From Rhizoctonia solani (Eukaryota; Basidiomycota; Agaricomycetes; Cantharellales; Ceratobasidiaceae), in assembly GCF_016906535.1 (NCBI RefSeq), contig NC_057370.1, positions 3,038,001-3,102,000 of the forward strand: a stretch of 64,000 nucleotides of DNA. The letters run 5' to 3'. The notes under the pieces are model-generated. The model searched no databases. It saw only the letters and a list, made by a program, of their open reading frames with translations, and was not told where the DNA came from. Within the stretch, counting starts at the first letter, position 1; each line of letters begins with the position of its first letter. The position numbers were made by a program, and so were the translations under genes. Of the stretch, positions 48,115-58,253 are shown piece after piece.

Positions 48115-48882
48115 CTATGTCTCCCGCTGTCGAATGAGTTGCAACATAGCAGCTGAAGGCTCCCAGTCTCTGAATATCCATAAGGCACCATCCATTTTGA
48201 AGCTGGCTAGTTCCCAGGAGTAGTGAGCGAGTACGGTAACCTCTAACCACTCCTCTGGTTCGAGCCACTCCCACAATTCGTGTGTTTTATCTACCAGCAT
48301 GACTCCTGGATCATTCGGCTGAGGTTCTGCATCTGGCGGAAGGGTTGGGTTGTGTGTGAAGCACGGCCATGATAGTGGAGTGTCGTCATATCGAGATTTG
48401 GCCTGTTTGCGGTTAGCAGGAGTAAGCAGCCTTAGGCTAAAATTCTTCCAATTCACGCGGCGCTGAGAAGTGCCTCCAGATAAGGGATTGAAGTACACTG
48501 AACCGACAGCCTTACTTGCCGGATATGGCGCATGCGAGTATGCTCTCACTTCTATTCTTCGAATGGATTTGGATACGCCGCCTGGGATTGGACGGGTTCG
48601 AAGCCATGGCACGATTCTAGTGGGTGGACTTGTTCGAAAAACGGTTCGCTGAAATCTACTAGGTTGATGCTTGACTACCGAAGACAAATTACGATCTGGC
48701 CAGGGAGAAGTAAAATCGGCAAGCTGGCAAATATACAAGACAAGCTCAGGCGGGAAATGCCTTAGGGCGATTATCGCCGTATAGTATGTTCTGAGAATAT
48801 GCTCAGCCTCGTCTTCGGAGAGTGAGCGTAGATCGGGGCTAGCTTAGTTTTGGATCAGGTTTGAGTTAATAGGAAGATTCAT
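48115..48882 (-). CDS. Hypothetical protein, basidiomycete-type
   Basis: A long frame ending at 48115. The N-terminal part reads SPDLRSLSEDEAEHILRTYY then IIALRHFPPELVLYICQLAD, an F-box-like helix pattern (FPPELVLYI). It is followed by FTSPWPDRNLSS, basic stretches (KSIRRIEVRAYS), and ELWEWLEPEEWLEVTVL near the C-terminus (SAAMLQLIRQRET). I recognise no named family; similar proteins appear to be common in Rhizoctonia-like fungi. The frame is closed by TAA about 10 codons after the ATG at 48882, so the true start is probably in an upstream exon. It is divergent from the haspin gene, with starts only about 170-200 bases apart. Confidence 0.5.
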
Positions 48883-49055
48883 CGTGCAGGGACAGCACTA
48901 ACTCATGAGTCGTACTGAGATTGGGTAGCCAATCGGGCGTAGTTAGGAAGAATTGAATTAGAGTCATATATATATATAACATAAGCAGACGTTCACGTGA
49001 GCTTGGATACGCGCCAGAACAACAACACGCACAGGACTCGACCACTGTATGAGGA
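48883..49055. promoter_or_regulatory. Short divergent promoter region
   Basis: It lies between the minus-strand hypothetical gene and haspin. It contains an alternating TA tract (about 48967-48979) and a TTCACGTGA element (about 48992-49000), which could serve both genes. Confidence 0.35.
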
Positions 49056-51928
49056 ATGCAGACCCGCAAAGTTAATACGTATGGTCGACGCTCTATTGCA
49101 ATCATATCTGCACCCACCGGAATTGGGAACTCTCTTCTTTCATCACCACATGTACTAGGGGAACGGCCTCCATCACCCGACACACCTCTGTCTGAGATAT
49201 CTGCCGGTCTTGTTCTACTACCCAATTCACCTGGTTCTCCAATACAATCGATTGTGTCTCCTCCGGTCAAAAATGTATCCAAGAAAAAGCCCACTTTGGT
49301 CGCCCAATCCAAAAAGGAGAATATCAATTTGGACTTAAGCACTCTCAATATCTCTTCACCCCCTGCGACTAAACGCCGAAAGCGTAAGCCCTTGCTCGTG
49401 CCATCGCCCAAGGTCAAGGGATCGCCCAAGCAGAGTCGAATGGATAAGAAGATGCGAGCATCACCCAACTCTCCTTTTCGACGAATACCCCTACAACGGT
49501 CCAACCACGTTACGAATAAAACTCAGAAGTCTACTATCGGCATATCTGATGACGAAGATGATACCAGTCCGAAGAAACCTCTTACCAAAAGCTCATCTAA
49601 ACCTCGAGCTACACGACTCGAGTCTAAACGTCCGACCCCTCGAATATCTGATTCTGTAATGGTTATATCCGATGATTCCATTGGCCTGGAATCCCATCCC
49701 TCGGGCACCTTCACCTCTCTCTTATCTTCCAAGGACAAGTCCCTTCGACCCCTCTCTCGACAAGATGCTATAGTGGGTAGTCCACCATTCCTTAGACGCA
49801 GTATGTCGAGCTCCCGTCTCAATGGGAGTGCTCTTCCAAGAATCAGCTTTGGAGCCACTACAAGTGCTCCCCTTCCCCTTCCTTCATCCCCCATCGTTCC
49901 GAGCGACGACCTTCCCAGTCCAGTTGACTCAGATGATGAAGTCGCGTTCTTAGATGTTGCTGCGGCTTTGGAGTCTAATCCAGTGCCTCCCGTAGTTGCC
50001 CGAGCCAAGTCAGAAATTGGCTTCACTCTTCAACAAACTCTACCACCGGCGTCAGGATCTTTGGGTTTTATGTCGAAGGAGCCCACTACCCTAACACCCA
50101 GACCTGAGCTTAAGGCAAGCAAACCCAGTGGTTCATCGGGACTGAAACCAGTTCTCGCCTCAACTAAATCGGCTCCTCTCTCTTCCAGGCCCAGTGTCCT
50201 TGTTATTGAACTCCCAGCTCCTAAGAAGGTTTCCAAGACAGCAGCCAGAAGAGGAGCGACTGAGGAAAAGCCAGCGACCGAACAACCTGCTGCCAAATCT
50301 ACAAAGTCACGGGAGCCCGGGCCTACGAAGCGGCCCAGTTCTAATAGGAAATCCAAATCTCCCGAAAAGCAAACATTCAATTGCGCGCTACCAAAAGCTC
50401 CGCAACCCGGTCCTTCTACAAAGCCAACTTCTGCAAAAAATTCCACAAAATCCGTGAGCAAAGCACGGTCGCAGCCCGAACATGCATCGTCCCCTTGCTC
50501 CACAGGGTTACGAAGCCTTTTGCAGGAATGCTCTCAGTCTGAACCGATCGATTTTGGTGCTTTTGTAGCAACCTTTTCGACTGATGATGTACACCTTCGC
50601 TTTCCTTGTACCACGGCTGGACCTCGACGACGATGGCAAAAAATTGGCGAGGCCAGTTACTCCGAAGTGTTTAGGCTTGGTGGGGTTGTTGTCAAAATTG
50701 TTCCACTGAAGATGGAGCATAACGGGTGGAATGGGGTCGATGGACCCTGTGTAAGCGAGATGGCGGATGTCCAAAAGGAGATTGCTGCCACACGAGCTAT
50801 GGGGGAAATTCAAGCTGGGTTTATAAAGCTCGCCAAGTATGTGTCCTGTATTCCTCGTATCAAGACGCATGGTTGACCGCGCATACAGGGTGTATGTAGC
50901 GTTTGGGTCGTATCCTCAGGAGCTTCTCGATTTATGGGATGCCTACGATCGTGAGTTTAAGTCGGAAAGCATCCGGCCAGGTATGCGTAAAAAGAATCGA
51001 CATCGCACTCAATTCTGATACGAATATTGTGATCTAGATTCCTTTCTTCGCTCCCAAATGTTTGCATTGCTCATATTGCCTGATGGGGGCCAGATCTTGA
51101 GCATTATAGCTTCACACCTCGAACATCATGGCGTGCTGCTGCTGGAATATTTTGGCAAGTCGCCCGAACTTTGGGGCTTGCGGAATCTCTTGTCCGCTTC
51201 GAGCATCGCGACTTGCATTGGGGTCAAATTCTTGTTCAAAACGTAGCACAAAAGGGAAAAAGTAAAAATTCAAGAGCCAAATCTCACTCGAGCATTATGG
51301 ATTCTCCTGAGCATAGTGGTGTGCGTGTTACGCTCATTGATCTTGGTCTTTCGAGGATGGATACCCATACTGAGCAAGCATGGTTCACCGAGCTGGAACC
51401 AGAGATATTCGAAGGTGAAGGAGACTATCAGTTTGACGTATATCGAATGATGAAAGCCCACTGCTCGGAGAATGGACCTGGAGAAGCAGGAGGATGGGAG
51501 GATTACAGGCCACTGACCAACGTTATGGTAGGTGCTAGTGTACACTATTGGCAGCGACGACTCGATCTAATGGCTTAATTCGGTGCATATAGTGGCTTCA
51601 TTACTTGGCACGTCAACTTGTACGCTTTAAAGGCCTTCGCAAACCGGAACATGCTACTTCAAAGTACCATACTCCTGATGATGTAGATGCCGAGACGCGG
51701 GCCTTCAGGTGTCTGATCGAGGTCGAGCAAACTCTGGCCGAGTCGATAGTTCGAGTAGGTGGATCGGCCGTTTCAAAAGCAGGGGGAAGCACCTTAGTGA
51801 AGTCCGCCAAGTGTGTGGTCAAACCAACTCCCAAGTTGGCCACGGCCCAACAGGTGGTACGATGGGGAGCCGATAAAAAGTGGATACAACCTGCTTGTGG
51901 ATCCATAGACGAAAGTCACTACGTGTAA
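49056..51928 (+). CDS. HASPIN: Haspin-family histone H3 kinase, one-base frame break
   Basis: Haspin phosphorylates histone H3 on Thr3 at centromeres in mitosis. Exons are 49056-50836, 50889-50980, 51038-51527 and 51593-51928. The first about 500 residues are disordered and basic, rich in Ser/Pro/Lys. The kinase domain has GEASYSEVFRLGG (glycine loop), VVVKIVPL (catalytic Lys), QKEIAATRAM, SFLRSQMFALLILPDGG, then PDLEHYSF, GIFWQVARTLGLAE, FEHRDLHWGQILV (catalytic loop), VTLIDLGLSRM (DFG/DYT position) and YQFDVYRMM. After LPDGG at G-run 51085-51089 the frame shifts by one base. Spliced length is 2699, one short of 900 codons, so exactly one deletion explains everything. Gln replaces the usual Asn of the HRD-loop (HWGN in human haspin). 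Confidence 0.9.
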
Positions 51929-52535
51929 AGGTGGATGCCGAAGGAACCATGAACTTGGGAATCGAGTTTCTTCATTTTTGTTTTCCAGGTTTATCATCTC
52001 GGGACAACGTTTGTGCTTTTAATTCATAATAATTTCTTGAACTTGTGCTCTAATATTACTACTGCGGGTTTCTCGATAGCTACGGTAGTAGACGGGTTTT
52101 TTTAGGTTAGAATTTTGATTACCCTATAGAGATGACCAAGCCTGCATATCCGAGCGCTTGTCTACCAGCGAAATAGATCCAGACCAACGATGACTATTTC
52201 CTTGTCATTATTTCCGGGTATTGACGATCGGGCGGCACAATCGTGGTTCTCAAGCGCAAGCGAAACTTCCATGCCTACTATTTTGTACATGCACCCGACT
52301 TTGCCTTATTCATTCCTGCTTGCGTGCTACATGGAAGCATGCGCCCAAATGGCGCGGCATTCTATTTTGAGACTGGACGACTTCTCGGCGGCGTCGGAAC
52401 TTCGAACACCATACAGAATCATGAGCAGCCCATGTGTCGCTATTCCGTCCAGAGGGCTGACCTTATGGCCAATATTGCGTCGTATAAATTGCCTCTGAGG
52501 CTGAAAGCTCTCTTTACAGTCCCTCTGCTGTTGCA
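51929..52535. promoter_or_regulatory. Spacer upstream of the sedolisin gene
   Basis: Two overlapping plus-strand frames (52190-52554) of about 100 codons occupy this stretch in different phases and have no recognised motif. One overlaps the sedolisin start, so they are probably upstream sequence rather than genes. Confidence 0.35.
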
Positions 52536-54913
52536 ATGTGGTCTCTGGGGCTAGCTGGCGTTATTTTGGCTGTCACTCAAGGTGTCCTCGCTTCCTCCTT
52601 TGGGGCGCACGCAGTCAAAGAACGTCTGGCAGAAATTCCCCGTGGATGGAGGTACCATAGTAAAGTGCCATCTGGCTACCCTCTCAAGTTAAAGATTGCT
52701 CTACCCCAGCCCAAGTATGTCCTTTCTTTTGTCAGAGCGGCTTATATGGGGTAACTAAATTTTACTCAGCTTCGATGTGCTCGAGCGTGAGCTTTATGAG
52801 GTCAGCGATCCCAATCATTCTCGTTATGGGAAGCACCTCTCCTCTGAGGAAGTCAACAAGCTGGTTGCACCTCACCCAGAGTGCGTTTTTATACCTCCTT
52901 AAAAATTTGTTAAAAAACTAATATTAACCCCCCCCCCCCCCAGAGCACTCACTTCAGTTGACGAATGGCTGGCCTCTCACGGATTCGAGATATCGACGCT
53001 CGAGCGTTCCCCTGCGCGCGACTGGGTGACTATTGTCCTCCCAGTGTCCAAAGCGGAAGAAATGCTGGGGACTGAGTACGCCGTTTGGGAGCATGTTGAT
53101 TCTCAAGAGAAGATTGTGCGCACCATGGAGTATTCCTTGCCTGAATCTCTCCATAAACATGGTGAGCACTATTGATCGTTGGGCTTGAACATAACCTTAT
53201 ACCTCCGGACCTTTATTCAAGTTCATTTGATTACCCCCACAATCATGTTCGGAAGCCCCCGCCCCCATAAAGCAACTTTCCATTACGAAGATTTGCCAAA
53301 GAGCAAGAGTGTTGCTGCCACCCCTGATCCTTCTTGCAACAACACGATCACTATATCTTGCTTACAGGCGCTGTATAACATCGGTAGGCTGTTTCATCAA
53401 ACTGTGGTTCTACACACCTAACATGACTTTGATAGGCAATTATACCGCAACTGTTAAGAGCAACCGCCTTGGAATTGCGGGCTACCTTGAGGAGTTCGCC
53501 AATTTTGCTGATCTCCAAACTTTCTACAAGAAGTACTACCCTGTTGCCGTCGGCTCCAACTTCACGGTTGAGTCAATCAATGGCGGCGTCAACCCACAGG
53601 ACCCCGACGAGGCGGGTAAGTGAGAGCGAATAACCACATGGCATACTATACTAATTTTGAGTTGATAGGTGGAGAGGCACAACTTGATGTCCAATATGCT
53701 GGAGGAATCAGTTATCCCGTCCAGAATGTATATTACACCACTGCAGGCCGACCTCCATTCAACGCCTCCCTCGGAACTCCAGACAATAACTCGGAGCCTT
53801 ACCTTGAATTCCTCCAGTACCTTCTTGCGCAAAAAAACCCGCCCCAGACTATCTCTACATCATACGGTGACGAAGAACAAACTGTCCCCGTCGAGTATGC
53901 GAAGCGTGTCTGTGGGCTATTTGCTCAGCTTGGTGCTAGGGGTGTCACCTTTTTGTTCTCAAGCGGAGATGGTGGAGTTGGAGACGGTAGAGTAAGCTAA
54001 CTCTCTCCCTCTTTTATAGAATTAGTCCTAAGTTACTTCTCGATCTTTTAGGCTACCAACTCTACCGACTGCGTATCGAACGATGGCAAGAAAACCCGCA
54101 AATTCCTTCCTGCCTTCCCGGCTTCATGCCCATAGTACGTTGACGCAGCCCAGTCATTATAGGCTTAACAGAACGGGTGCTAATAATAAAAACGGTATAG
54201 TGTCACTTCTGTAGGAGGCACCCATTTTGTTCCAGAAGTTGCTGTTGGCTTCAGTGGAGGTGGATTCTCTGAATATGTATACAATATTCCACATTAACCA
54301 AGCGGAAAACTAATCTACCTTTTTAGTTTGATCGACCCATCTACCAGGCCGTTGACGTTCCCATTTATCTCAAAAAGGTAATTTTATTTATTTCAACTGC
54401 CTAAAAGACTGTCTTACGAGAAATATCTAGCTGGGAAGTACTTACTCTGGCTTGTACAATGCTAAAGGCCGCGCATACCCCGACATTGCTGCCCAAGGCT
54501 CACGCTTCCGCGTTATTGTAGGCGGCACTGACTACTCCATTGGTGGAACTTCCGCATCTGCCCCAACCGTTGCCGGAATCATTGCGTTATTGAACGATGC
54601 TCGTTTGGCCAAGGGCTTGCCTGCTTTGGGATTCTTGGTATGTGCCACATGCGCTGGTCACGCCTGGACTTACTAACAACCGTGCCTTTTCAAAGAACCC
54701 ATGGTTATACACACTGGGACGGTTCGGCTTGAATGATATCACTTCAGGGAACAACCCAGGATGGTATGTCTATTAGATATAATTTATGCTTCAGTTTCAT
54801 TAACCATGATCTGAAGTGGTACCCCTGGATTTAATGCTACAGCAGGATGGGACCCTGTCACTGGATTGGGAACACCAAACTTTGGAAAGCTGAAAGTAAT
54901 CGCAGCGCCGTAG
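52536..54913 (+). CDS. Secreted sedolisin (S53 tripeptidyl-peptidase)
   Basis: An acid serine peptidase that removes tripeptides from protein N-termini outside the cell. Twelve exons (52536-52714, 52770-52880, 52944-53161, 53222-53383, 53436-53615, 53669-53991, 54052-54134, 54201-54276, 54327-54377, 54431-54637, 54696-54763, 54817-54913) join without phase error to 1755 bases and 584 residues. A signal peptide ([20 protein letters not shown]) is followed by the pro-domain ([20 protein letters not shown] to about residue 200). The catalytic part has [13 protein letters not shown] (Glu and Asp), [13 protein letters not shown] (oxyanion Asp), [24 protein letters not shown] and [14 protein letters not shown] (nucleophile Ser). 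The calcium-site region is [17 protein letters not shown]. Intron 2 contains a 14-C run just before its acceptor. All key residues are present, so the enzyme should be active. Confidence 0.95.
52928..52941. repeat. Poly-C run of 14 in sedolisin intron 2
   Basis: It forms the polypyrimidine tract directly before the acceptor CAG of exon 3. It has no effect on the reading frame. Confidence 0.95.
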
Positions 54914-55600
54914 TGGCGAAGAGTGCAACCAAAAGATTTTACCTGAAACAAATGTTGTTACACAGACCTGTTTTTGCGTAAAAAAAAAATGTTCTGAACT
55001 TGATGTGTATATGCATCATGGTAAACTCAATTCACAAACTATTAATGATGATGCATTAACGTGAGAGTATAGCGCCACAGTTCCCCGTGTCGATTTCATC
55101 CGCCATGCTAGTTTCCGGGTATAAATGTCTGTGTCAAACCTCAAAGCTATACCACCCACGACCGCTGTCCCGCTCTTGAATAAATTACGCTCGCGATTAG
55201 ATATCTCCGTTTTTACTTGACAAAGAGCTGCACACGTGCGATCTATCTATATCACAGCCAAAGGTGTCTGCGAGTGGCAAGCTATACGTACTGATCAATG
55301 TTGAATGCTCGATGTTCAAATCTCTAATGAGCTCTAAGCCTGTCTTCTATAATGCGAGTATTTTTATCTTTTCTTTCTTAGATTCTGACATGATGATGCA
55401 ATATTCCTGCAGATCAGGGTCTGCAATTGATACATTAAGTCTACCGACTTGGGGAAGTTCCAAAAGGAATCGATTGACTTTATATACCAAACGTAAGGTT
55501 TATTCCTGAAGAATGTGTTAAAACACATCTAATCGGATATTAAATTGCCCAAGAAGCAAGACTTTGTCATAACTCGATAACCAGTGAACAAAGCGAATTT
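54914..55600. other. Convergent intergenic spacer
   Basis: It lies between the 3' ends of the sedolisin and CysA-like genes. It has an A-run near 54980-54989 consistent with terminator sequence. A plus-strand 81-codon frame (55264-55509) has no recognisable motif. Confidence 0.4.
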
Positions 55601-57269
55601 TCAAGCCAAGAAACCCCGAATCGCACCACCCACGTTCATCACATCAATCAAGAATGTGTCATGCCCCCATACCCCTCCAAGTTCGTAGTACACCACGGAG
55701 CTATTTCCAGCCATTCGTAATGCGTCGGCCATTTCGCGTTGCTGTTCAACGGGAAGAGTATGTCACTCTGCACGCCCAAGACAAGGGTAGGCGTTTGAGA
55801 AAGGGGGCTAAGTCCAGCGGCCAAGTCGGAGAGATAAGAAGGCGGAGGAGAGAGGTGCAGGTGAGCTTTTGTCGATGTAGGAGAAGGGCCACTAGGAGAA
55901 ACGGAAGTTGGAGAGGGAGGAGTGGGGGGGATGTCAAGTTCAAGAGCACGTAGGTTGGACTGGGTCATATCGAAAAGATCCATAGCCTTTGATATGTACA
56001 AGAACGAGTTTGCGTCGTATTTCAGACAAAATTGTTCGCCCTTTGAACCGTTGGTTAGTTCGGTCTGGATATCCTTGTGATGATTCGGATTTACCTGATG
56101 GTCCAGATATGTCTCAATCAAAAAATCGGGACATAAAGCGGGTCGGCGTTTCTGGCCCGTTGACTCTAGTTGCGCCTGCTCGCCTTCACTCAACCTCCTT
56201 AAGTTTCGGCCGAATCGCTGATCCCACTCGGGTCCAGATCGATAGGTAATGGTAGCTATCTGTCTTGCAAGCTTCATTCCTGTATGTGGGGGCAGACCGT
56301 CATAATACGAGCCATTATTCCAATTGGGGTCGGCCATGAGTACTGTGATTTCCGAATACGCTCAGTCATCAAGAAAAATAATCCCCCGCGTGCGAATAAC
56401 TCACCGCTCCGTTGGGCGTAACGCATTGCAACACTCCCAGGGCTGCTCCGTGCAGTTCCACTGATGCTCACAACTCGCCCGACTCTTTCCGGGTGGGTCC
56501 ACGCAGTTGCAAGACTTGACATGGCTCCCATTGAGCTGCCGACGCTTGCGTAAAGTTTGTGAATGCCGAGGTGGTCCAACAGTCGGTATTGCGCCCGAAC
56601 CATATCAAGGATACTGAGAAGTGGGAAACGTGCTGCGTAGGGTGCATCTGTGCGTACAGGATCTGGAGAAGAGGGGCCAGTAGACCCATAGCACCCTCCG
56701 AGCACGTTCGTACAGATTACAAAGTACCGGTTGGTGTCGATGGCTTTGCCAGGCCCGACGAATTTCTCCCACCATCCTTCAGCAGGGTTTATATTCGTTG
56801 ACGCAGCATGAGACGATGCGCTAAGGCCAGTGTGCAGAAGAATGGCATTATCACGGACAGAGTTGAGTTCTCCCCATGTTTCATAGGCAATATCGAATTG
56901 AGGGAGGACGTCGCCGTAGACAAGATGCAAAGGCTCGCTGCTATGATATGTATGGTATGATGTAGGTTTTGGGCGACCGTAGGCTGGTTCGGGACCTGTC
57001 GAAGAGGGATCTGTAATTGGTTGAGGAGTAAGTCGCATCTGTCGGGCTGCATGGGCGTCGACACACGGGAAACGTGGCTCTGGTCTAGGAGTTGTTACTG
57101 CTGCATGCGATGCTGGGCGCTTTCCTCCGACATTGGAAGATACTCCGCGCTTGATGTTCAAAGTAAGCTCGGACCTGGGTACTGTTACTGGGACATTTGA
57201 AGCAGAGGGTAGCCGTTGCGATCCAGAGGTAAGTGTGCGAGCTATGGAACGAGACACTATGGAAGTCAT
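55601..57269 (-). CDS. cysA: Serine O-acetyltransferase, CysA/Cys2 type, one-base frame break
   Basis: An alpha/beta-hydrolase of the homoserine O-acetyltransferase superfamily; fungal CysA makes O-acetylserine for cysteine synthesis in mitochondria. Exons are 57269-56405 and 56342-55601. The N-terminus is basic and Ser-rich ([20 protein letters not shown]), suggesting mitochondrial import. Motifs are [79 protein letters not shown] (nucleophile Ser), [68 protein letters not shown] (acid) and GHDTFLI (His). The frame shifts by one at CTCTTCCCGTT (about 55751-55757), between the acid and the catalytic His. Spliced length is 1607, one short of 536 codons. The FPC.DA N-terminus and MADPNWN motif favour CysA over Met2. 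Confidence 0.88.
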
Positions 57270-58253
57270 AATTCGTATGGTAAGAAAGAAGATGAAATCC
57301 AGGTACTACTATTAAAGCATTATAAAGCATGACTTACCTCAGTTGTGTCTTGCGTCAGTCTGAGAGATGAGCACGCCATCGCTAAAGCCAGTGGCTGTGT
57401 TTGTTTATGCTATGAAACATTGATATTTCCAATTCTGTATCCGCTGTTTCATGGTACTACATGTAACCAGTTCAGACATCGGCGCTTATAAAACCCCTCC
57501 GGCGTTAGTAAACTTCATCTGTATGACTCCCGGAACAGGTGAGCTTTTGTAAGTGTTAGAATACTCCGAGTGGGAAAGCATATGTGAATCATTTGATCAC
57601 GTAACCCCTTGGTGGTTGAAATTGCTGGGCAAAGGCCATTAACTTTCTTGGGGTTTTTTTTGACAAGCTACCGTTAGAGAAAGTAGCCACTTGCTCGTCA
57701 TTTAACAAAAAGCTCTAGATTCTCTTTGGCTCTTTTCCCTACTTGTATGTCTAACACTTTGCATACTTCTTGAAGCTGCTCTTTGGATCTAGATCTTCGA
57801 TAGGCTAAAATAATCACTTAGAATTTGAAGTCAGGCTCTCTTCCTGCTTTAAAGCACAAGGAGTGCATTGTTTCCTTGCGGTACTGGTGTACAGTTAATG
57901 AAAACAAAATGTTCATTCAAAAGGGTGCAGGTGACTAATGCTTCAGAATAGCCTCCTACCTACTAAAACTCGTAGATGTTCGAACGGTGGTATTAGTCTT
58001 TTGAAGCTCCAAGTTCGGCTAATTGCACATAGGCCAGAATACAATTTATCAGCTTATAGCTAATTAACAGGCCTTTTAGGAAATTAGGCCGAGCAAGTGA
58101 TGATTTTTGGCAAGGTCGAAAAACGCTACCAATAGTAAGAGGAGTGGAGAAATACCTTGCATATATTCAAGAATTGAGGAATACAATTATTTACACATCT
58201 TCATTGGAAAAACAGCAGATTTAAGATGAACGGGAAAGCACAAGGGACCTAGG
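57270..58253. promoter_or_regulatory. Upstream region of CysA-like gene
   Basis: About 1 kb, AT-rich, with no ORF of note. It should contain the CysA-like promoter and the terminator of the three-module gene. I recognise no specific sulfur-regulator site by eye. Confidence 0.35.

Noticed and set aside
52190..52554. Two overlapping 100-codon ORFs upstream of the sedolisin.
   Set aside because: They are out of phase with each other, unrecognised, and one runs into the sedolisin signal-peptide codons.
55601..57269. Assignment as homoserine O-acetyltransferase (MET2).
   Set aside because: The N-terminal FPCVDAHAA motif, [11 protein letters not shown] context and VLMADPNWN are typical of the CysA/Cys2 serine acetyltransferase branch; Met2 remains the second choice.
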